A stretch of DNA of 64,000 nucleotides from Myxococcus dinghuensis (GTDB lineage: Bacteria; Myxococcota; Myxococcia; Myxococcales; Myxococcaceae): NCBI RefSeq assembly GCF_024198235.1, contig NZ_JAKCFB010000023.1, positions 83,342-147,341 of the forward strand, read 5' to 3'. The stretch's first letter is position 1; the number at the start of each line of letters is the position of its first letter. The position numbers and the translations under genes were made by a program. Below the pieces are notes generated by a model, which was not told the DNA's origin, searched no databases, and saw only the letters and a program-made list of their open reading frames with translations. Shown here in pieces: positions 57,123-64,000 of the stretch.

Positions 57123-59057
57123 TCACGGCGTGTCGCCGAGGGCGGCGCGGGAGAGCAGCGCCTCCTCCAACACGGGCAACCGCTCGTCCTCCGGGCGCGT
57201 CTGGCGCAGCCACTCCAGCGCGCGCCGGGCCCGGGGCAGGTCGCCCTCGAAGACGAGGAAGCCCGTGGCGTGCAGCCGCTGCTCGAGCGTGGCGTCGGGC
57301 GCGGCGAGCACCGCGTCCCAGCCCAGCGCGGCTTCGTGGGGCGCGCCCAGCTCCTGGTACAGCTTCGCGCGCGTCTCGGAGGTCGACGCCGGCTCGGTGA
57401 CACCGGGGGCCGCGCGAGGCAGTCGGGCCACGGTGTCGCGTGAGCGCTCGAGCAGGGCGCGCAGCTCCGGAACGACGGCGTCTCCCGGCGCGAGGGCCTC
57501 CAGGCGTCGAAGCTGGGCGAGCGCGTCGTCGAAGCGGCCCGCGCGCGCGAAGGCCATGGCCAGGTTGAGGTGCGCGCGTCGGTAACCGGGTTGCTGGCGC
57601 ACCATGTCCTGGAACAACGAGATGGCCTCGTCGTGCTGGCCCAGCTTCGTCAGGCACAGCGCGAGGTTGTTGTAGGCCTTGATGCCGGTGACGCGGCTCT
57701 TCTCGCGCACGGAGCGGCGCAGGTGGACGAGCGCCTCCTCGTAGCGGTGCGCGTCCATGAAGAGGCCGCCGAGCTGCTGCTGCACGAAGGCGTCATCAGG
57801 ACCGGACACCTCTTCGGCCACGCGCCACAGGCGCACCTCGTCCACCCAGTCCTGGTTGCGCAGGTGCGTCGCGCCCGCGAACGCGAGCAGCGTCACCGAG
57901 GACAGCGCGAGCGCGGCCCGGGGACGTGTCCTCGCGACCCGCTCGACGGGGGCGGCGAGCGCCACGACCCACAGGGCCACGGGCACGTAGAGGAAGCGGT
58001 CGGACGCCAGCGTGTGCAGGCCCAGGGGGATGGCGTGCAGCACCAGCGCCAGGGCCAGCGCGCCCATCGCCAGCGCGGCGCGCTCGAGCGAGGACAGGCG
58101 TCCGCCCCAACGCCAGACGGCGAACGTCCCCGCGGCGAGGACACCCGCGCCCAGCAGGACCCAGGACGCGGGGTGCTCGCCGAGCATCCCCACCTGGAGC
58201 CGGGGCCGCAGCGCATCGACGAGCATCACCGCGTAATGGCCGAGCGCCGCGAGCCCGGCGGCGGCGCGGTCCGTCAGGGGCAGTCCGGCGGTGGCGCCCG
58301 CATCGAGCTCCCGGACGTCCGCCCGCAGCGCGTTGAGTCGCATGGCGCCGTAGACGGCGAGCGCGACGGCGATGGGGACCAGGTTGCGCAGCGCACGGCC
58401 CGCGGTGCGCTCCTTCCGCGCCACGGCGGACAGCTCCAGCATGCCGAAGCCCAGGACGGTGACGACCGCGACCTCCTTGCAGAGCAGGCCGAGCAGCACC
58501 AGGACGGCCGCGCCCCAGCGACGGGACGCGCGGTCGGAGCGGTACACGAGCAGCGCGCCGAACGCGAAGGCCGCCGCGAGCACGTCGGTGCGACCGGCGA
58601 TCCACGCCACGGATTCGGTGAGGCGCGGGAAGACGCCGAAGACGGAGGCCCCCACGGCGGACGCGAGCGGCGAGGCCCCGGCGCGGCGACACAGGAGGAA
58701 GACCCACGTCACCACGACGAGGTGGAGGAGCAGGTTGGTGAAGTGGAAGCCCTCGGGCGAGCCGCTCCACAGCGCGTGCTCCACGGCGTAGCCGAGCGTC
58801 ACGAGGGGCCGGTAGTAGCCCCGCGACACGCCCATGGGGTCGCTCCAGAACATCCGCGTGAAGTACTCGGGGAGCGGCGCCAGCTCGCGGACGACCTCCT
58901 GCTCCTCGATGAGCGAGTGGTCATCCCAGACGAACGCGCCGCGCACGGCGTTGGCGTAGGCGAGCGCCACCAGCAGGAGCGGCAGGAAGATGGCGCGGCG
59001 CCGCAGCCGCTCCCAGAGGTCTTCGGTGTCGGGCGATGCAGTGGGGCTGGGGCTCAT
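57123..59057 (-). CDS. TMTC-like membrane protein: GT-C type core with TPR tail
   Basis: A 644-residue protein. Residues 20-400 contain about ten membrane spans with the early NAVRGAFVWDDHSLI (the double Asp typical of GT-C type mannosyltransferases such as TMTC/PMT), SRGYYRPLVTLGYAVEHALW and FGVFPRLTESVAWIAGRTDV, which match the DUF1736 region of TMTC proteins. Residues 430-640 are TPRs: DAHRYEEALVHLRRSVREKS, IKAYNNLALCLTKLGQHDEA and AHLNLAMAFARAGRFDDALA. Eukaryotic TMTC1-4 mannosylate cadherins; the bacterial homologue may glycosylate exported proteins, by inference. Single gene converging on the secreted SH3-like gene. Confidence 0.85.
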   Translation of the reverse strand: MSPSPTASPDTEDLWERLRRRAIFLPLLLVALAYANAVRGAFVWDDHSLIEEQEVVRELAPLPEYFTRMFWSDPMGVSRGYYRPLVTLGYAVEHALWSGSPEGFHFTNLLLHLVVVTWVFLLCRRAGASPLASAVGASVFGVFPRLTESVAWIAGRTDVLAAAFAFGALLVYRSDRASRRWGAAVLVLLGLLCKEVAVVTVLGFGMLELSAVARKERTAGRALRNLVPIAVALAVYGAMRLNALRADVRELDAGATAGLPLTDRAAAGLAALGHYAVMLVDALRPRLQVGMLGEHPASWVLLGAGVLAAGTFAVWRWGGRLSSLERAALAMGALALALVLHAIPLGLHTLASDRFLYVPVALWVVALAAPVERVARTRPRAALALSSVTLLAFAGATHLRNQDWVDEVRLWRVAEEVSGPDDAFVQQQLGGLFMDAHRYEEALVHLRRSVREKSRVTGIKAYNNLALCLTKLGQHDEAISLFQDMVRQQPGYRRAHLNLAMAFARAGRFDDALAQLRRLEALAPGDAVVPELRALLERSRDTVARLPRAAPGVTEPASTSETRAKLYQELGAPHEAALGWDAVLAAPDATLEQRLHATGFLVFEGDLPRARRALEWLRQTRPEDERLPVLEEALLSRAALGDTP

Positions 59058-59096
59058 GCAGGGTGCGCGAGTCTAGCGCCCCTCCATACGGGGCGA

Positions 59097-59134
59097 CGGC
59101 CTTCCTCCGAGCGAGGAGGTCGGGCGGAAGGCCG
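59097..59134 (-). terminator. Hairpin after rnr
   Basis: CGGCCTTCC at 59097-59105 pairs perfectly with GGAAGGCCG at 59126-59134, with an inner CCTCC/GGAGG stem. It lies just past the stop of the rnr gene in its direction. No T-run. Confidence 0.5.
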
Positions 59135-59143
59135 GCCCCCCGA

Positions 59144-61051
59144 CTACCCGACCAGCGCGAACTCCACGCGGCCGAGCTGCTCGTCGGTGGAGGCGACCTT
59201 CACGCGCACCGGCAGGCCCACCGGATAGGTCTTCCCCGGCTCCTTGCCCACCAGGGACAGCTCGCGCGCGTCCGGCCGGAACGGGCCACCCGGCAGCCCC
59301 TCCGCCGGCAGCACGCCCTCCACGAGCATGCCGTCGAGCTGCACCACCAGGCCGAACGGCTTCACCCGCACCACGTGCGCGGGGAACTCCTTGCCCACGT
59401 GTCCGGCCAGCCACCGCGCCTCCAACACGTGGTGACGGTCCGACTCCGCCCGGTTCGCCGAGCGCGCCCGCCCGTTGATGTGGACCGCCAGCGACTCCAC
59501 CGCCGGGTCCTCGTCCAGGTAGTCGCGCCGGCCGTGCAGATAGCCCTTCAGCGTCCGGTGCACCGCCAGGTCCGCGTACCGGCGGATGGGCGACGTGAAG
59601 TGCAGGTACAGCGGCGCCGCCAGTCCGAAGTGCGGCCCCGGCTTCACGGTGTAGCGAGACGGTCCCAGCGAGCGGCGCAGCACCGAGCGCAGCGCCGGCT
59701 CCGCCGCGGCCCCCGCGATTTGACGGTCGAAGGCCGACAGCGCCAGCGGCGTCAGCTCGCGCCCGAACCCCGCCGCGAAGCCCGACGCCTGCGCGAACGC
59801 GTTGAGGTCCTCCACCCGCGACGGGTCCGGCTGCTCGTGCACGCGGAACACGCCCGGCAGGCCGCGCGCGAGCATCCACGTGGCGATGGCCTCGTTCGCC
59901 GCCACCATGAAGCGTTCGATCATCCCGTGCGCGGACGTGGGCCGCTCGCTCACCAGGCCGGACAGCTCGCCCGTCGCCGCGTCGAAGGTGAACCGCGCTT
60001 CATCTCGCGCGAACTCCATGCCGCCGCGCGCGCCACGCGCCACCGCCAGCCGCGCCGCCGCCAGCCGGAACCAGGGCATGACGTCCTTCACCGGCGCCAT
60101 GGGCGCGGACACCTCGCCCCGGTCGAGGAAGGCCCCCACCTCGTCGTAGTTCAGCCGCGCCCACGAGCGGATGATGCTCTCGTACACGTCCGCCGCCGTC
60201 ACCCGGCCCTGCGGGTCGATGCGCAGCTCCACCGTGAGGCACAGCCGCTCCTCGCCGGGCACCAGGCTCAACCAGTGAGAGGACAGCTCCTCCGGGAGCA
60301 TGGGCAGCACGCGCCCCGCCATGTACACGCTGGTGGCCCGCTCGCGCGCCGCCATGTCCAGCGGCGTCCCCGCCTCCACGAACTCGCTCACGTCGGCGAT
60401 GGACACCAGCAGCCGCAGCGCGCCGTCCGGTCCCGCCGGCAGCACCGAAATCGCGTCGTCGATGTCGCGCGTGGACGGCGCGTCCACCGTCACCGTCGGC
60501 ACGTCGCGCAGGTCCCGCCGCGCGCCCACGGCATGCGGCACGGCGCGCAGGCTCCGCGCCTCCTCCACCACCTCCGGAGCGAAGTCCTTGGCGAGCCCGT
60601 GGCGCGCGATGATGCGCTCCAGCGAGCGGTCCGCGCCGGGCTCCAGCCGGTACGCCAGCACGCACTTGCCGTCGACCAGGTTCGCGACCACCGCGTCACC
60701 GTGCTGCACCGGGGCGCCGGCCGCGTCGAGCACCCAGTCCGCGTTCGCCACCTCGCGGTCGATGCGCAGGTACTGCGTGCCCTTGCGGGAGACCACCTCG
60801 CCGTAGACGCGGGTGCGGCGGCGCTCGACCAGCGACAGGGCGCTCGCCGTCAAACGGCCGTCCGCGCCCGCCGTCACGGTGCCGGTGACGGTGTCGCCCG
60901 CGAGGAACGGGTTGAGGTCCGGGGGAGGGATGAAGGCGGACAGCACCTCCTGCGACCCGGGGGCCTGCACGGTGAGGAAGCCGAAGCCGCGAGGATGGAC
61001 GTCGATACGTCCGGTGACGGTACGGGGTGAAGCGGAAGCAGAGGTATCCAT
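59144..61051 (-). CDS. rnr: Ribonuclease R family 3'-5' exoribonuclease
   Basis: A 635-residue RNB-domain RNase that degrades structured RNA from the 3' end. VTGRIDVHPRGFGFLTVQAP is a cold-shock OB domain; the RNB core has DAPSTRDIDDAISVLPAG with the metal Asp cluster, IADVSEFVEAGTPLDMAARE, GRVLPMLPEELSSHWLSLVP, RFMVAANEAIATWMLARGLP and HFTSPIRRYADLAVHRTLKG; the S1 domain closes at VRVKPFGLVVQLDGMLVEGV. It is shorter than the E. coli enzyme (813 residues), lacking the basic tail and N-terminal helix, so it lies between RNase R and RNase II in size. Start ATG 61051, no competing start nearby. Confidence 0.92.
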   Translation of the reverse strand: MDTSASASPRTVTGRIDVHPRGFGFLTVQAPGSQEVLSAFIPPPDLNPFLAGDTVTGTVTAGADGRLTASALSLVERRRTRVYGEVVSRKGTQYLRIDREVANADWVLDAAGAPVQHGDAVVANLVDGKCVLAYRLEPGADRSLERIIARHGLAKDFAPEVVEEARSLRAVPHAVGARRDLRDVPTVTVDAPSTRDIDDAISVLPAGPDGALRLLVSIADVSEFVEAGTPLDMAARERATSVYMAGRVLPMLPEELSSHWLSLVPGEERLCLTVELRIDPQGRVTAADVYESIIRSWARLNYDEVGAFLDRGEVSAPMAPVKDVMPWFRLAAARLAVARGARGGMEFARDEARFTFDAATGELSGLVSERPTSAHGMIERFMVAANEAIATWMLARGLPGVFRVHEQPDPSRVEDLNAFAQASGFAAGFGRELTPLALSAFDRQIAGAAAEPALRSVLRRSLGPSRYTVKPGPHFGLAAPLYLHFTSPIRRYADLAVHRTLKGYLHGRRDYLDEDPAVESLAVHINGRARSANRAESDRHHVLEARWLAGHVGKEFPAHVVRVKPFGLVVQLDGMLVEGVLPAEGLPGGPFRPDARELSLVGKEPGKTYPVGLPVRVKVASTDEQLGRVEFALVG

Positions 61052-61248
61052 GGATGTGCCTTGGGGCGCGTCTTAGCCCAGGTCCACCACGGGACGGGCA
61101 ACGGTGACGCGCGGAGTGTGGGGTGATGGGGGCGGGTCCCGGGGCCTGCTCCGTGGAGTGGCCTGTGCTCGCCAGGGACCGCGAAAGGTTTTGAGCGAAC
61201 GTCGCGGTGGACGCGGCGCGGGACGCCCCCCTGACGACCCGGCGCCTC

Positions 61249-61605
61249 TCAGTTGGGCTTCGGTCGCATCTGGCGGCGGTGCTCGAAGGAGCCGAACACC
61301 GCATCGAACATCTGCCGCAGGGTGGCGCCCTTGGGGAGGGGGAAGGGACGCGGGTCGGAGTCCTCGTACACCTTCTCCCCGTTCAGCAGGACGGCGAAAC
61401 CAGCCCCCGGCCACGGAAAGAGGGCCACGTGTCCCTCGGGGTGCTCATCGATTTCGAGCCCCTCATCCATCTCGGGTCCCGAGCAGGTGATGTCGATGCG
61501 CCCACCCACCGGGACATCGAACACGAGGCCCAGGGGCTCCAGCCACACCTCGACGGGCGCCGTCCGCAGGTTCTCCAACGTGAACCGCTCCGTCTTCACC
61601 GACAT
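61249..61605 (-). CDS. Small soluble protein of unknown function
   Basis: A 118-residue acidic protein: MSVKTERFTLENLRTAPVEV, then LGLVFDVPVGGRIDITCSGP and HVALFPWPGAGFAVLLNGEK and FPLPKGATLRQMFDAVFGSF. It looks like one beta-rich fold with no signal or membrane span. Not recognised. The ATG at 61605 is chosen because GGAGG is 8 bp ahead; the ATG two codons earlier has only 2 bp of spacing. Divergent from rnr's upstream region. Confidence 0.7.
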   Translation of the reverse strand: MSVKTERFTLENLRTAPVEVWLEPLGLVFDVPVGGRIDITCSGPEMDEGLEIDEHPEGHVALFPWPGAGFAVLLNGEKVYEDSDPRPFPLPKGATLRQMFDAVFGSFEHRRQMRPKPN

Positions 61606-61795
61606 CGTCATGCCCTCCCCACCGCACTCCAGGTGCCTCGGACGAGTCTGGGCAACCCCCGTCCCCCATGTCCAACCCTCCGGCGCCCGGCCACTTCCCG
61701 GGCGCCGGCAGAAAAATCACGGCCCATGTCGAGACCGCGCGCCCGGCTCCGACCTGGGGGTGGAAGTCGGAAGACCCCACCCCTCGGAGCAACCC

Positions 61796-62242
61796 ATGAC
61801 GCAGGCACTCACGCTGAACCCGCCGTCGCCCCGCCACCCCGCGCTCCGGAGCGCCGGCGCCATCCTCGCCGGGCTGGTCCTCAACGCCGTCCTCGCCTCC
61901 GCCGTCGACGCCGTGATGCACGCCACCGGCGTCTTCCCGCCCCTGGGCCAGCCCATGTCCCACGCCCTCTTCGCCCTCGCCCTGGCCTACCGCCTCGTCT
62001 TCACCGTGGGCGCCTGCGCCCTCACGGCGCGGCTGGCTCGCCGCCAACCCCTCCGCCACGCCCTCATCCTGGGAGGCATCGGCATGGGGCTGGCCCTGCT
62101 GGGCGCCGTGGCCACCTGGGGCCGGGGACCCGAGTTCGGCCCCGCCTGGTATCCCCTGTCCCTGGTCGCCACCGCCCTGCCCTGCGCCTGGCTCGGCGGC
62201 CGGCTCGCCGCGCCGCGCCCTCCCCCGGCCCGCCACTCCTGA
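61796..62242 (+). CDS. Small membrane protein, four spans
   Basis: A 148-residue membrane protein with four hydrophobic segments: SAGAILAGLVLNAVLASAVD, HALFALALAYRLVFTVGACA, HALILGGIGMGLALLGAVAT and PLSLVATALPCAWLGGRLA. Family not recognised; the layout resembles small DUF-type membrane proteins adjacent to regulators. The ATG at 61796 has GGAGCAACCC upstream. The next gene, an XRE regulator, starts about 85 bp later in the same direction. Confidence 0.75.
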   Translation: MTQALTLNPPSPRHPALRSAGAILAGLVLNAVLASAVDAVMHATGVFPPLGQPMSHALFALALAYRLVFTVGACALTARLARRQPLRHALILGGIGMGLALLGAVATWGRGPEFGPAWYPLSLVATALPCAWLGGRLAAPRPPPARHS

Positions 62243-62327
62243 GCCTTGCACCCACACGATGGGGCATATCGATTTCAGCACGGAGCGTGCGCCCCGCGCG
62301 CCGCGCGGCGTATGGTGGCCCCCCGCC

Positions 62328-62726
62328 ATGAAGACCGAGCTTGGAATCCACCTGGGCCAGTCCGCGCGCACGGCCCGCAGGAGCCTGGGGATGACCCAGG
62401 CGGAGGTCGCCGAGAAGCTGGGCGTGGCCCGAGAGGTCTACGCCCGCCTCGAGCGCGGACACATGCTCCCGAGCATCTACACCCTGCGGAGCCTGTGCAC
62501 CGTCCTCCGCGTCCCGCCGCACGACCTGCTGGCCCTCGACGCCGCCATCGAGACGCCCCCGGGTCGCAAGCGCCCACCCCCTCGCATCCGCCCGGAGCCC
62601 CCCGTCCTCCTCGACCTGCGCAAGACGCTGCGTGGCCTGTCCGCCTCCGACCTGCGGCTGCTCAACGCCCTCGCCGTCACGCTCCCCGCCTCACCCTCCC
62701 GCCAACACGCCGGGTCCGAGGACTGA
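62328..62726 (+). CDS. XRE-family transcriptional regulator
   Basis: A 132-residue DNA-binding protein with a Cro/C1-type helix-turn-helix at residues 5-60: HLGQSARTARRSLGMTQAEV, then AEKLGVAREVYARLERGHML and SIYTLRSLCTVLRVPPHDLL. The C-terminal part (VLLDLRKTLRGLSASDLRLL) is a short helical tail, possibly a dimer interface. The ATG at 62328 gives the typical start MKTELG; an ATG 69 bp upstream would add a Pro/Arg leader. Neither has a clear ribosome site. Target genes are unknown. Confidence 0.82.
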   Translation: MKTELGIHLGQSARTARRSLGMTQAEVAEKLGVAREVYARLERGHMLPSIYTLRSLCTVLRVPPHDLLALDAAIETPPGRKRPPPRIRPEPPVLLDLRKTLRGLSASDLRLLNALAVTLPASPSRQHAGSED

Positions 62727-62831
62727 ACCCACCCTCATGGGTTGAGGACACGATGTGGTGATTCCTGGCATTTTTGTGGCCCCCCGGCTTTCGCGTACGT
62801 CCGGGTGACGGTGTAGATTGAGCGTCTTCCG

Positions 62832-64000
<1,169 letters not shown>

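Overview
The window is high-GC (about 70 percent by eye), densely coded DNA from a myxobacterium, most likely Myxococcaceae (Myxococcus, Corallococcus or Pyxidicoccus type). The assignment rests on a Myxococcales-type sigma-70 factor, Hanks-type Ser/Thr kinases, PilZ-domain proteins, many lipoproteins and secreted proteins of no known family, and strong third-position GC that leaves long open frames on the opposite strand of nearly every real gene. I found no tRNA, rRNA, CRISPR array, insertion sequence or phage gene.

Layout. 1-2.8 kb: an AtuA-family protein (cut by the left edge) diverges from a TetR regulator and a PECR-like SDR oxidoreductase, with a perfect 26-bp palindrome between them. 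2.8-4.7 kb: a decayed patch holding a small ORF overlapping a nucleotidyltransferase that is broken by a deletion, then a frameshifted and internally deleted peptidase-TPR lipoprotein gene. 4.8-6.1 kb: two translationally overlapped lipoproteins, one with a JAB-like HNHP motif. 6.3-7.5 kb: a TetR-DoxX operon with twin operators. 7.6-13 kb: a 1129-residue TolB-propeller amidohydrolase, two tandem hotdog thioesterases and a DUF4142 protein.

13.0-16.2 kb is the most unusual region. On the minus strand lie a small secreted secretin/pilus-N-terminal-type domain protein, a myxobacterial sigma factor, a second copy of the small secreted protein with an almost identical signal peptide, and a Ser/Thr kinase that carries an anti-sigma-like zinc motif at its N terminus and the same pilus-type domain outside the membrane at its C terminus. 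Hairpins separate the units. This looks like a previously undescribed envelope-sensing sigma/kinase system.

16.5-26.3 kb: a TPR protein, a Cys/His-rich secreted protein, RtcB RNA ligase, a coiled-coil PilZ protein, a cupin, a large lipoprotein, a PAS/GAF sensor histidine kinase and a BamE-like membrane protein. 26.4-36.4 kb: polyphosphate kinase behind a long inverted repeat, two tandem two-domain glycosyltransferases of which the first has lost catalytic motifs, an APP1-type lipid phosphatase and a secreted protein. 36.4-42.1 kb: a nucleotidyltransferase, a 678-residue protein of unknown family, and a GH15 hydrolase/glucose dehydrogenase pair. 42.3-48.6 kb: a membrane protein, a NitT/TauT-type ABC transporter behind a structured leader that partly resembles a cobalamin riboswitch, an HAD phosphatase and class II aldolase. 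48.9-57.1 kb: a NYN-LOTUS RNase-like protein, an M36 metalloprotease, a PilZ-acyltransferase fusion, a YkgJ-type Cys-cluster protein and a secreted SH3-like protein. 57.1-64 kb: a TMTC-like membrane TPR protein, RNase R, small proteins, an XRE regulator and a Ser/Thr kinase cut by the right edge.

The genes are mostly independent short units. Common themes are envelope and surface functions (lipoproteins, glycosyltransferases, protease), signalling (kinases, sigma, PilZ) and RNA metabolism (RtcB, RNase R, NYN-LOTUS).
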